NCBI RefSeq assembly: GCF_002775205.1
Contig: NC_036464.1
Location: 1,860,001 to 1,924,000, forward strand
Length of the DNA stretch: 64,000 nt
Reading direction: 5' to 3'
Origin: Xiphophorus maculatus
Taxonomy: Eukaryota > Chordata > Actinopteri > Cyprinodontiformes > Poeciliidae
Part shown: in pieces, positions 1 through 11,051 of the stretch
How positions within the stretch are numbered: the first letter of the stretch is position 1
Layout: the number at the start of each line of letters is the position of its first letter
The notes under the pieces: model-generated
Seen by the model: the letters and a program-made list of their open reading frames with translations, nothing else
Told to the model about the DNA's origin: nothing
Database searches by the model: none
Position numbers and translations under genes: made by a program

Positions 1-197
1 ACCTTTGATAAAACAGCAAACATGGCCACCAGAGTCAAAGGAAGTCCAACACAAATGGTGATCAAATTTCCCCAGGACAAGATTTGAATATATACTTTGT
101 TCTTTTCATAAAAACTGTTAGATGCATCATTGTAGTTGAAATTGGTCAGATTGAGGTTTTCTTTCAATGAGGTTGTGTTGATGAGGGAATCTCCCAT
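1..197 (-). CDS. 7TM receptor 'gene 0', first coding exon only (cut by window edge)
   Basis: This is the first coding exon of a class A-like receptor whose exons 2 and 3 must lie beyond the left edge. The exon occupies 3-197 (65 codons), starts with ATG at 197 and ends at a GT donor at positions 2-1, in phase 0. It encodes an N-terminus starting MGDSLINTTSLKENL, with NTT and NLT sequons, followed by TM1 (about residues 44-64) ending in AMFAVLSK. It is the paralogue of exon 1 of gene B (10358-10564), with the same ATG context and the same noncoding exon upstream. The frame is open. The N-terminus is much more diverged from gene B than the flanking noncoding DNA is. Seen: the exon and donor. 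Inferred: that the rest of the gene exists off-window. Confidence 0.8.
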   Translation of the reverse strand, partial: MGDSLINTTSLKENLNLTNFNYNDASNSFYEKNKVYIQILSWGNLITICVGLPLTLVAMFAVLSK

Positions 198-2776
198 TCT
201 TCAATATCAAACCTGCACAAGCAAAATAATGAATAATGGAGACTTGATTTTTCTCTTAGCTTATTTCATAAAAGTTGTATTAAATTTCTTTTTAAGTGGA
301 AAATCTTAGAAAAACTATTTTGTAAGAAATTAATATTAGTACAAAAATAAAGCATATGGTAAAGATAAACACAGTAATTCTTGAAAGTAATGATTGGAAA
401 ATTATCCAAATATAAAGTATGTGCTCAGTTTCTACCTTATTATACTGGCATGCAGGTAAATGTTATTTCTAATGTGGCTCAGCAGCTCCATGAAATTAAA
501 CACATAGGATGCACTATTCAGCAACGTATTAAATTTAATGTGTCTTTATTTCATTTCTGTACATTAAAAGAAAACAATATATATTTACCTTTGAAAGTTT
601 AAAAGTCCTGAAATGATTCCTGTTTTCAGCCAGTTCTCCTTCTCATCTCAACGGTCTGCAGTCTGAACATTCTCTATATATATGAACCACATGGTGTCTG
701 AACAATGACATCTGACTTCTGTATTAAAGGAAATGGGCACAGAGATGATGTAATAAGTATATTTTCTTTAGAAACAGGAAGAAAACGTCTTCTAAGATCA
801 TAAAAAATTTTTTAAACTCAGTTATCATGAACCAACTTGTGTAAAATTTAATTCCGTTAATTTTTCTAGCACCAATTAACAAGAAATATTCTCTCTATGT
901 TCTTTGCAAAAAAAAATGCACTGAAGCTTTTATTACTAGTTTTACCTGTTTATCTTAAATACAACAAATTAAACCAGCATGTTTTGGACACTGCTGTCAT
1001 CTCTAACTTTAGAAAAGGAAAGCTGCAGTCATGAAAACATTTCACATTAACTTATAGAGATGCATGCAACAGGGACAAACATGGACATGCTGGTGCAGGA
1101 TGCTCTGCATTGCTCTCTTTTGCTCTTGCTTCATCACCCATGTTGGTTCTTCCATCTTCCTTTATGTGCTGTTAGCTGGTGGGCTATGACTCAAGATGTG
1201 TTCGGCCAACTGTGGGCCACAGAGACACTGGAGCGGCTCGCTTTAAGAAAATGTCTTAAGATGAAGGTTATGCTCCTTTCAGAGGTTTGTGGAACAGAAA
1301 TATTACATAATTGGTTACACTCTCATATTCCCCATATTCCAGCATAACTTCTCTCTACTGACTTTCTTCAGCTTGAACACATTGTCAGAGATTAACATAG
1401 TGCAACATTCTGTCTGAATTCAAAGCTGACTGAAACACAAGGAGTCTATATCTATGTCAACACTCTTCAGTAACTTATCACTTTGTGTAACTCATTGTCG
1501 ATTAAATGTACACAGATGGATAATAACTTCTCTTGATTATGATGATTTTCTAATTACAGCTGATAAAATCTTGATAATTAATATTAGAATATTACATCAG
1601 GCCATGTCAAAATCCTTAGAGGCATTTTTCTCTGGTTCAGCTTGTAGGTTAGAAAATAAAGTCCTTAAATATTGAAATAATTCAATGAGGGTTGAAATTG
1701 TCCCAGTAACCACAAAACTCAGTATATTTAATAACTTTTAAAAGAGTAAAAACTATCAAAGACAAAACATGAGGATGAGAAACCAAGAGAAGCTGTTTCA
1801 CCTTCAACAGCCAATCTTTCCAACATTTTCAGACAGAAGTAACAGATGAAAAGATTTTAAACAATTCAGATTCTGGGACAGATTAAAGGTCAAAATGTGT
1901 CCCACATGTAACCTCCACAACCCGACATTAAAACCATTACAGTGCAGCAGATTCACAGCTGTAAGAAATTGAAATGAATTTCTCAGGTTTGACTTCAAGT
2001 AGCAGCAGAAAGTAAAGAATGAATCTGTAAGAAAATATAAATGAAAACCTTCTAATAGCTGTAAAATGAGCTACAATCATCAAAATATTTCTAAACTAAA
2101 TATAAAAATTACGTTTACTGAACCTCAGCACACTATAATATGCTTCCAGGTTTGTGGTGCATAGAAGCTGAAAGCTGCTTCTCCTGATTTGGTTCTGGTT
2201 CTGCTGTGCTTCACCAGAAATTAAACTAAAACGGCTTGGATAGGAAATGTTGCTGTCGCCACAAACAACAGAGTATTTTAAAATGTCAGCCATTTCCTGT
2301 TTCTGCACAGTTCTGAGAAACTAAACAGAAGTTTTTGTTGACCACAAGTAGAGATGGTTTTATCAGTTGTAAAAGATTGCTTAACCTAATAACACTGCAA
2401 ATAATAAAAACTAATAGAATATGTAAACATTAATATTTAAAAAAACATAAAATAGAACTGTTGGCAGAATTCAAATGCAACAACTTTAAGTCATCCACCT
2501 ACTGGGAGGATTTGGAGTCATTATGTTTTATTTTCAATTTTTCTATTAATTTAAAGAACTCTCTGTTCTGATTGAAGATTTTTCTACAATTGATCAAATC
2601 AATAAAATTACAATGATTTTATGTGTCTGTTTCTTTTTCAGGTGGATATACTGTATGTGGTTCAGAATTAATTAAATTACAGAAAAGTTATTCTGCAAGG
2701 CCACGCCAAGGACAAAGAAATCCAGAACAATAGTCAGAGAAAGTAAGATGTAAAGATATTTATCCATCTATGGCAC
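198..2776. other. Intergenic, inside the duplicated block
   Basis: Apart from the promoter region of gene 0, I see no gene here. The stretch is nearly identical to 10565-14117, with indels in both directions. The left copy lacks about 330 bp near 1248 and about 520 bp near 2212. It also has about 230 bp, at about 1456-1686, that are absent from the right copy. Short open frames here are shared noncoding sequence. Confidence 0.6.
589..683 (-). promoter_or_regulatory. Noncoding 5' exon and TATA-like box of gene 0
   Basis: On the minus strand an exon end reads CTTTCAAAG with donor GTAAAT at 588-587. A matching acceptor, GCTTGTGCAG, lies about 20 nt upstream of the gene 0 ATG. A TATATATAT stretch at 675-683 would sit just upstream of the start of this noncoding exon. 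The same arrangement recurs at gene B (10957-11051), and the donor part recurs at gene C. The transcription start itself is inferred. Confidence 0.45.
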
Positions 2777-3582
2777 CTAAACAGCTGTAGTGTGCAGAGC
2801 AGACATGTTATCATCATCAATGCTGCTGATCTTCTGATTCTCAGACATTTTACAGGAACACAGTGAAGCTAAAATCTTATCAACTGCACTTTTCCTCAGA
2901 AAAATATACAAAGCTGAGTCTGCAAGAGGATTTAGACATTGACAAACTGCAGCCACAGCTTCAAAAATTACATTTTTCTTAACTTCCTCCAAAACTAAAC
3001 ATAATAGAACTGGCAGAAAAAGTAGAATATATGTAAGCAACACCACAACCAGGACTGAAAAGATTCGATGTTTCTCATCAGCAGCGACACTGCGAGTTTC
3101 AGACAGAGCTTTAATGGTCCCAACCAGGCAGAAGATGAACAAGGGAAGAGGGAGGAGGAGAAACACACCCAATATGGTTCCACTGGTCTTTAGTTCCAGG
3201 GGAAGATAAACGCTCAAGATAAAAATAACAGAGAGGATCCAGACTGCAACGCAGACCAACACAGATGTCTTGATGTTTTTTCTCAATCTGTACCACAGCG
3301 GCTTGGCAACCAGCAGATACCTGGAAAAAAAGACAAATGTTGTTGGGCATTGATGTAATGGTGTCAGACAGAAACACAGATATAAAGAAATGAAGATAGT
3401 TACCTTTCCAGGGAAACACACATCATGAATCCAACACTGGTTATCAAGCCAAACCGGAAAGCAAAGAGAAAGGAGACATTAGGACCTTCATGTAACATCA
3501 GAGGAATTCTGCTGCAGAGCTGGATGAGATCCGAGATCAGAAGGTTGAGGATGTAAACTGGAGCAACATGATCTTTCTTCAC
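2777..3582 (-). pseudogene. 7TM receptor 'gene A': exons 2 and 3 intact, first coding exon missing
   Basis: Exon 2 is 3404-3582 (acceptor CCCTGCAG, donor GTAACT). Exon 3 is 2777-3320 (acceptor TTTCCAG, stop TAG). Together they encode TM2 to TM7 and the tail: '[10 protein letters not shown]' in TM2, '[15 protein letters not shown]' after TM3, Trp in TM4, Pro in TM5, '[12 protein letters not shown]' in TM7 and a cysteine pair, CSC, in the tail. The protein part matches gene C in all but two residues (Leu/Val in TM6, Ala/Glu after TM7). No TM1 exon lies upstream before gene B. The homologous region that carries it in gene C (about 15591-16740) is absent, including the noncoding 5' exon. I therefore call it a 5'-truncated gene. 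It could still be expressed if spliced to gene B's first exon 6.8 kb upstream, which is phase-compatible. Confidence 0.75.
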
Positions 3583-5356
3583 CTGCAGGGGGACAAAAAG
3601 AAAAGGAAATAAAGACAGAACCAAAATTGATGTAGTTAGTAGATTTTAGTTCCACAGACATTCTTCTGTCCTGCTGTTTTCCTGGCATGTGTTTTTATTT
3701 GCTAGATGACAGAGAATGTCCGCTCAGCAGCAGAGGAGGATGGAGGAATATTCAAGGCCAGAGCTGGAGATCAACTCTGGCTTCCCCAAATGTTCTCTAA
3801 AGCACCAAGCCTAAAAGAGTCCTGCTGTGGCTGGATGTCGCCCCGAGACTTCAGTCATCAACTCAAACTGACAGAAGCTCTGTTACTCTAACACAGAGCA
3901 GGCCTTCCCAGCAATGTAATTTACAGCGTTACTCACATCAGTATTCATTTCTCATGTTTATCAGAATTATTAAACATAAATTAGAGTCTGTTTTTCTAAA
4001 CAATAGTAACATTTTAAAGGTGAAGTTGAGTAAATATGTCACCTTGTTTAAGAATTTAATCATTAATACTGAACAATCAACAGGATGATATTTCTGAGTT
4101 CATATCTGAGCCCTAAAAGGAGACCCAGCTTTTCCACAACAACTGCATCTCAATGACGGTTTTCAGGCTCAGCTTTACTGAATAAATTATTGGATTACAA
4201 CAGATCGCTATGAATAATTACAGAACAGAAAAAGCATGAAATGTTATTTATTTATGCACACTGTGTTTGCATGCTACACCACGTACAGGCTGACCAATGA
4301 CATCTGACTCTGCGTTAAGGAGATGGTTTGATAAGTTGATTATCTTTACCAGCAGGAAGGAAGCATTCTTTAAGATCATAACAAAATATATCAGTTTTCA
4401 AAAACACAACTTTTAACTAAATTCAGTTCAGCCAAAATCAGTTCAGTTAAATCCAACAGTTTAAGTCATGTATGTTATGGGACACTCAGCGCCTCTCTGC
4501 ATCTCTGTGTGATGTTAGCTGCTGGGCTATGAGTGAAGATGTGGTTTTTAAACTTTGGGCTGCAGAGAGACTGGAGCAGCTAGCTTTATGTTAGCCTCTC
4601 TGCAGCTAACGCACCAGAAATGATGGTATTGCTTTTAACAAGTGACCTTAACTAATTTCAAGTAAAATTATATTACAAATAATTATCTTACTATAAAAAG
4701 TTTATTTATTCTCCTCCTGCTTCTTAATATTGCAGAAGTGAAAAGAGATGTGGTCAGATGAAACAAGTTCTGAACACAAACAGAGGAAGTGAAGTTAGAA
4801 GTATTTCACAAAATCACACCTTCCAAATCTTACAACAGAGTCAATCAGATATTACAAATATTCTGTCTCAGCTTATTCAATTTGCAGCTTCATTACACTG
4901 AATCCAACTTAAATTTACAGCAGTGATACGTCTTCTGGTTATATATGTTTCATCTTAAGTTCAGTTTATAGTTATGACTAAGTGTGATGGAGACCAAAGG
5001 ATCCATCACTATTAAAGGACAAACCAAATGTTTCTTGTTTCAATTCTTTATTTCAGTTGCATTGTAACACTTAGTTGATCATTCTTTCACCAAGGGCTTC
5101 CACTGACTACTGATGATGATGATGATGATGATGATGATCACTTTTTAACAACCTTTGAAAGGATGGCTCAGGTCTGCCATTGGCCTAAAGACTAGTGGAC
5201 TGTCCAACTGGTTCTGCTATACCTGCTGGGAAAGCACATAGTGCTTATGTGTTGATGGACATGGCAGATTGTCACATTTATGACAAGCTTAAAAATGTCA
5301 TTAAATATGAGAAAACTGCCGACACTTATTGGAGGAGGTTTTGATCAATGGACGTT
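3583..5356. other. Intergenic with a short GAT repeat
   Basis: 3583-4246 matches 14924-15590 almost exactly. From about 4250 to 4980 the match is to 16741-17480 at lower identity. A short GAT repeat (about nine units) lies at 5112-5139. I see no coding exon here; the 3706-3891 open frame is present in both copies but has no splice partner or family resemblance. Confidence 0.5.
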
Positions 5357-6121
5357 TATTAGATAGAATTTATTGTCATTGAACAGAATTCAACGAAATT
5401 TCCATTGCAGCTCCCGTGCAAAAAGTCAAATATATACAGTATAAATAAGCAAACACACAATAATAATAATAACAATATATACAACTAAATTAACTAAAGG
5501 CACTCAACCACACCAAGAAGTAGCAGCAGGTCCAATTATGGCAAAGTACAGATGATGTGACAGTGCAAAGTGCAGAACAATATGGCTGTGTGGGGGTGGG
5601 GGATATGTATGTGTGACTGCGAGGTTATGATATGTGTGGGAGGGGGGGGCGGCAGGGAGTAATGGCTCTGACGGCTGTGGGGAAGAAACTGTTTCTCAGT
5701 CTATTTGTTGTAGTCCGTATATTCCTGTACCGCTTGCCTGATGGCAGCGGCACAAACAGTCTGTGGCCCGGGTGGCTGGAATCCATCGCTATGGATCCAG
5801 CTCTCTTCTTGACCCGGTCTGTGTAAATGGAGTCCAGGTCTGGGAGGGGGCATCCCACAATGCCTTGTGCTGTTCTCACCACCCGTGTCAGTTGTTTCCT
5901 CTCCAGTGCTGTGCAGCTACCATACCACACAGTCATGTTGAGGCAGAGGATGCTCTCGATCATCGCCCTGTAAAAGTTCACGAGCAGCCGTGAGGAAAGT
6001 CCAGCCCGTCTCAGTTTCCTGAGGAAGAAGAGCCTTTGTTGTGCTTTCTTCACCAGGTGGGAGGTGTTTGTGTTCCAGGAGAGGTCAGACGTGATGTGGA
6101 GGTCAAGGTGAGGCACCAAAA
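5357..6121 (-). mobile_element. 5'-truncated LINE, L2-like 3' end
   Basis: The minus strand encodes the C-terminal part of a non-LTR retrotransposon reverse transcriptase. It has the signatures 'SDLSWNTNTSHLVKKAQQRL', 'FYRAMIESIL', 'TVWYGSC' and 'HPGHRLFVPLPSGKRYR', which I recognise from fish L2-type LINEs. The frame is open from 6119 down to a stop at 5625. The 3' UTR ends near 5357 in the AATGACAATAAA-type terminus usual for L2. The element is 5' truncated at about 6121. It abuts an older gypsy-type remnant on the right, so it probably inserted beside or into it. Confidence 0.8.
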
Positions 6122-7270
6122 AAACTTTATGTTCAACTGAAAGACATGTTTTATAAGTGGGTCAAACCAAAGAAGTCTACAGTGAAGGACATTTCAGAAC
6201 TGATGATCATGGAGCAGTTGCTGAGGAAGGGGAATCTGGATTTGATGGTGTGGATCCAAGAACAAGCCCCAAATTCTGCAGAACAGGCTGCAAGTTTGTC
6301 AGAAGTCTTCTTATCAGCAAAGATGGGGACCAGAAGAACCAACTTTGGCAGTGACATCTTCTCTACAGGAAGTAGTAAGTCTGAGGGGGTGAAATGTGTT
6401 TTGCTATAGGTCAGATAAGAGCTTCTCATCCTCAAAGCAAGACATACAATGTTTTCTGTGTAAGAGGATAGGTCATACACAGGACACATGTCCTGTCACT
6501 AGAGATTTATTTAACTATAGGAGGCCAAACATTTTTATTACCTGTGGCAGTAGCTCTGAGGCAAAGCTTATGCGGTTATTTTGGGCTTTGACTTTCCCAC
6601 TTTGACTTATTTAGTGTCAAACACAGAGGCTGAACATTTCACTCAGTAGTAGTTATGAGGAAATACAGTTCAGAACCCTACAAAATGCTTGATGTCACCA
6701 TCTAGTTGCCAGACACAAAAACTATTGAAGATGACAGGTCACTGTTACAAAAAATGTTCCCATGATGACAGAAGCACAACTTTCTTCCCCAATCTGTAGT
6801 TTTTCTCCACTAGAGCACAGAACTCACTTCAAGGATTACCATAATATGATGTAAATCTGGATGTGTGTCCAGCAAAAGCAGCCAAATCCAGAGCTAAAAG
6901 GAGAAAATATTAGTTTTTAGCTTCAGTCAGAATCGAGGTGGAAGGAAAGATGAAACCCTGCCCTTTATCTGACCTTGATTTTCCCTCAGACATATCTGCC
7001 TATCAGAGGTCGGATCCAACATTAAAATCATGGTTTGATAAGATCACAGAAGATGAGGGTAAGGAACAGAGTAAAATAAATGCCTTGGAAGATTAAACTT
7101 CTGTGGTGAGGGATGGTTTCCTCTATCAGGTTAAAGGTCAATCAGAAGCCATTGTTTACCACAGCAGTTGAGAAAAAATGTGATGGAAATCAGTCATTCA
7201 GTTCTTTGGACTGGGCCCCTTTGATTTCAGAAATCCCTCCATAGAAAAGCAAGTCGGTTTGTGTGGCTAA
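6122..7270 (+). mobile_element. Ty3/gypsy-type LTR retrotransposon remnant (fossil)
   Basis: The plus strand holds a gag piece with a SCAN-like helical segment (about 6125-6335; 'LMIMEQLL' and 'VWIQEQAP' are typical). A CCHC zinc knuckle of the form CX2CX4HX4C follows at about 6448-6492. At about 6960-7230 there is a piece like the linker just upstream of a gypsy integrase ('DGFLYQV'). It is broken in several places and lacks clear LTRs, so it is an old fossil. The family call rests on the SCAN-like gag, which is known from Gmr1-type gypsy elements. Confidence 0.6.
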
Positions 7271-9129
7271 ACAAGAACACACAGGTACAACAGTTCTGTT
7301 CTCCATTTCACATGTCAGTTGACTGCAAACAGAGGTGATTCTAGAGTCCATCTACAGCTGTTACCTGTCATAGAAACACCATTAGAAAGGATAGTTGAAA
7401 AGGTAGGAGCATGTTCATCATCTCCAGCATGTTTTCCAGCTCATCAGATCAACTGGCTTCACTATTAACCTCCATAAACATAAGTTGGTGCAGAGGCAGG
7501 TGGAGCTCCTGGGCTGTGATTGGACATGTTAGACCTCAGGTGGGGAAAGTGGAAACTATTCATGCACACAGTGTGGCAGAAAAGTTGGGACTATTTTCAG
7601 AGTTGAACAAAATGTAAATAGTTTCACACATAATATTAAACATCAGCTAATCTCTAATTCACAACAGACATAACTATAGAAACAAATAATATACAGATTG
7701 ATAACTAAATTATTGCAGAGTTAAACTTTTGCTCGCTCTTTCCAATTGGAAAATGAAACTCAAAATACTATAAAAAGTCATTATAATGCTGAAAAATAAG
7801 ACACCTTTATGTGACTGCAAATTTGTCATTTTATAGCCACTGGGTTAAGTATTAAAGTGTTGAAGCATCACGTTTTATGCTACAATATGCATAATGTCAC
7901 CATCTAGTGGCCGGACACAAAAACTCATGAAGCTCACATATGAATAAGGAACAAAGATTGTTCACAAATTAAAAAATGGCTGTCAGAGAAATGAGGCCCT
8001 GCACACTGCCAACTACTCTGTTTCTATCTGTGTGCAAAATAAAATACACATTCTCAGAGAATATTGTTAAAGAAATTTTATTCTGGATATACAGTTGTTC
8101 TTTAAGATCAAGAGACAAAAAGATGAATATTTCAGATAAAAACAAACCTATGCAATGTTGTCAAGCAAATTTCTTATCATCACAAACTCCTACCCAACAA
8201 TCAACATTCATTCCTAGCTTACAAATATTTTCATAGCAAGAAAGTTACATTTTTCAGCTCATCATTCTTTGCCTCATAAAGTCCAAATAAAAATGTGACA
8301 GATCAAAATAATCTTCATGTGTACATGATTATACATTGTTCAGAGAGTGAACAGTCTAAAAATTATTTTAAAAAAGGTTTTGACCTAAAGTTCCTGTAGC
8401 CACAAAATACAAGATGTAATAAAATGTCTGATTTTTTATTTCATGCCAAACATGAGATATTTCCTGTTTCTGCAGATTTCTCACAATCTAAGCAGCAGTT
8501 TTGCTTCATCACAAGAGATGGTATGTTTCAGTTGAAAATAATAGATCACCTTGTTAACACTTTAGATGATGAAAAATATTAGTATATTAACATTAATATT
8601 TACAAAAGACAAAATGGAACGGTTTGCATTATTAAAATCCTACAACTTCAAGCCATCCACCTCCTGGGAGATTTGGAGGCTTAATGGTTGTTTTTATGTA
8701 AAGAAATCTCTAGTCCAATTGAATATTTCTGTTATATATAATAAACATTTCAGTTAAATCCCTGCTAAATTAAATGTCTGCTATGTTACTATCAGAAACA
8801 CTGTATGTGGTTCAGAATCAATTACATAGCAGAAAAGCTAAATTGATTTAATCCACAGCTGAATAAATAAAGTTTTACTGTTTTCAGCATTTTCTGCTGA
8901 AAGAAACTTTTTCATGGGAAACTCTTTGACACTTTCTAAGTGTTGTACCTGGTTAAATTGACAAACCAGAGAATCAAGCAGGTTGTCTTTTCTTCAGTGG
9001 TTGGGTTTTGGTTTTCAAATGATCATGAAAAATTCAAAATATATCATCTGAAAGTATTTTCTCTTGCAAATAATCCATAAGAATTCCTTAAGAAAGTAAG
9101 ATGTGAAAATATTTGTGCATCAGTTGAAC
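7271..9129. other. Intergenic, 3' flank of gene B
   Basis: No exon is recognisable. About 8240-8900 is homologous to the 3' flanks of genes A and C. A 25-nt motif around 'TCACCATCTAGT' occurs at about 6698 and again at about 7896, which may be a short dispersed repeat. Confidence 0.4.
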
Positions 9130-10564
9130 CTAAACTGCTGTAGTACGTTGAGATGACACGTTGTCATTATCAGTGCTGCTGATCTCCTGATTCTTAGACG
9201 TTACACAGCAACACAATGAGGTCAAAAGTCTGTCAACTGCACTTTTCCTCAGAAAAACACACATAGCTGAGTCTGCAAGAGGACTAAGAAAAATACCAAT
9301 TGCAACAGCAGTATAGCTGGCTAAATTTTCCCCTGGTTTTTCCAAAAGAATAAACATCATGTAAGGGCTGAAAATCAGAATATATGTTAGCAAAACCACA
9401 ACCAGAATTGAAACAATTCGACGTTTTTCATCAGCAGAGACAGTGTGAGCTTTAGTCAGAGCTTTAATGGTCCCAACCAGGCAGAAGATGAGCAAGAGAA
9501 GAGGGAAGAGGATACTAGCAGCCTGAATTTTTTCTCTACACTCGAATTCTAAAAGGAGATACATGTTAAGTTTATCAAGAAACGAAAATATCCAGACTGC
9601 TACACAGACCAACACTGATGTCTTGATGTTTCTTTCAAATCTGTACCACAGCGGCTTGGCAATGACCAGATACCTGCAATAAAAGATACATGCTGTCAGA
9701 CATTACTTATGTAATAGTGTCAGAAAAAAAACAATAATATGCATGTAAACAGGCAATTACCTTTCCAGGGAGATACACATCATGAATCCAATACTGGCTC
9801 CAATGCCAATATCAAGGGCAAAATCAGAGAAAACGTGGGGACCATATACTATCATAGGAATTCTGCTGCAGTACTGGATAACATCAGAAATCAGAAGGTT
9901 GAAGATGTAAAGTGGAGCACCATGATCCTTTTTCACCTGCAGGGGAAACAAAATGAAAAGTGAATAAAAGCTGAAAATTTCTTCCCAACTTCATGGACCT
10001 ATTAGATGATTCTGCTTCCACAAATATAACACACAATGTTTAATTTCCTTTTCATCAACCATTCATTAGATCCAGGTTCTGAGAAAAGCAATATTAATTT
10101 TTAAAACTGCATTTCCTGATGAACATACAGCTAAAACTAAGATGTTTTTTTAAACCCTCCAGGGGGCTTTTTGTGGGCTCTAGGGCTCTTATACAAAGTA
10201 GGCTGACAGGAAGGGGGAAGAATGGCAGCAAATTTCGCCGGATCCGGGAGTCGAACCCGCGCCGGCCGCTTTGAGGACTCAAGGCCTCCAAACATGGGTC
10301 GAGCTATCAACCACGCCACCATGGCACGCACATAAATCTAAGTTAACAAGTACTCACCTTTGATAAAACAGCAAACATGGCCACCAGAGTCAAAGGAAAT
10401 CCGAAACAAATGGTGATCAAATTTCCCCAGATCAAGATTTGAAGATGTACTTTGTTCTCTTCATAAAAACTGTCATTGGTTCTGTTAGATGCATCAATGA
10501 TGTTGAAGATGTACTGATTGAGGTTTTCTTTCCATGAGGTTCTGCTGATGAGGGAATCTCCCAT
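9130..10564 (-). CDS. 7TM receptor 'gene B' (308 aa, three coding exons)
   Basis: The exons are 10358-10564, 9761-9936 and 9130-9673; introns are 421 and 87 nt, in phase 0 and phase 2, with GT-AG ends. The product is a plasma-membrane receptor of the class A fold. The N-terminus (residues 1-45) has an NRT sequon, and TM1 lies at about 46-67. TM2 contains 'NLLISDVIQ' (Asp2.50), and TM3 ends in 'CISLER'. After the second intron come '[11 protein letters not shown]', TM4 with its Trp (about 146-165), TM5 with Pro (about 178-198), the ICL3 motif 'SADEKRRI', TM6 (about 214-236) and TM7 '[12 protein letters not shown]' (about 249-268). A CCC palmitoylation-type cluster is at 282-284, and the tail ends QRTTAV. 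Cys3.25, Asn1.50 and the NPxxY proline are missing, as in its neighbours. The ligand is unknown. The ATG at 10564 matches gene 0. A SINE lies in intron 1. Confidence 0.88.
10149..10325 (-). mobile_element. tRNA-derived SINE in intron 1 of gene B
   Basis: On the minus strand a tRNA-like head reads GGTGGCGTGGTTGATAGCTC (box A region) and later GGTTCGACTCC (box B). It is followed by an unrelated body containing CCCCCTTCCTGTCAGCC and CCCCCTGGAGGG, and an A-rich tail at 10141-10148. This head-body-tail layout is that of a tRNA-derived SINE. The head has an extended variable region and mismatches, so it is not a working tRNA gene. Confidence 0.75.
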
Positions 10565-10956
10565 TCTTCAATATCAAACCTGCACAAGCAAAATAATGAA
10601 TAATGGAGACTTGATTTTTCTCTTAGCTTATTTCATGAAAGTAGTATTAAATTTCTTTTTAAGGGGAAATCCTAAGAAAAGCTCATGTGTAAGAAATCTG
10701 TTATAGTACAAAAATAAAGCATATGGTAAAGATAAACACAGTAATTCTTGAAAGTAATGATTGGAAAATTATCCAAATATAAAGTATGTGCTCAGTTTCT
10801 ACCTTATTATACTGGCATGCAGGTAAATGTTATTTCTAATGTGGCTCAGCAGCTCCATGAAATTAAACACATAGGATGCACTATTCAGCAACGTATTAAA
10901 TTTATTGTGTCTTTTTATCTTTTCTGTGCATTAAAAGAAAACACATATATATTTAC

Positions 10957-11051
10957 CTTTGAAAGTTTAAAAGTCCTGAAATGATTCCTGTTTTCAGCCA
11001 GTTCTCCTTCTCATCTCAACGGTCTGCAGTTTGAACATTCTCTATATATAT
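10957..11051 (-). promoter_or_regulatory. Noncoding 5' exon and TATA-like box of gene B
   Basis: The minus-strand exon end CTTTCAAAG/GTAAAT has its donor at 10956-10955. The acceptor GCTTGTGCAG lies just upstream of the gene B ATG. A TATATATAT stretch at 11043-11051 is placed as a TATA box for a start within this exon. The whole unit is conserved in gene 0. Confidence 0.45.

Larger units (their letters stand above)
1..4980. repeat. Segmental duplication, left copy
   Basis: This block carries the first exon of gene 0 and exons 2-3 of gene A, in the same order as gene B exon 1 and gene C in the right copy (10357-17480). Identity by eye is very high from about 380 to 4246, apart from clean indels. 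It is clearly lower after 4246. That drop coincides with the point where about 1.15 kb, including a first exon, is missing relative to the right copy. Confidence 0.85.

Noticed and set aside
1060-1347. 95-codon open frame, also found in shorter form at 11427
   Set aside because: Shared noncoding upstream DNA of the duplicated block; it ends differently in the two copies and has no coding signature.
3706-3891. 61-codon frame present unchanged at 15047-15232
   Set aside because: Its conservation is explained by the recent duplication; it lies in an intron or flank on the opposite strand.
10230-10325. Possible tRNA gene on the minus strand
   Set aside because: Box A- and box B-like text is present, but the fold is disturbed and it continues into a SINE body with an A-rich tail.
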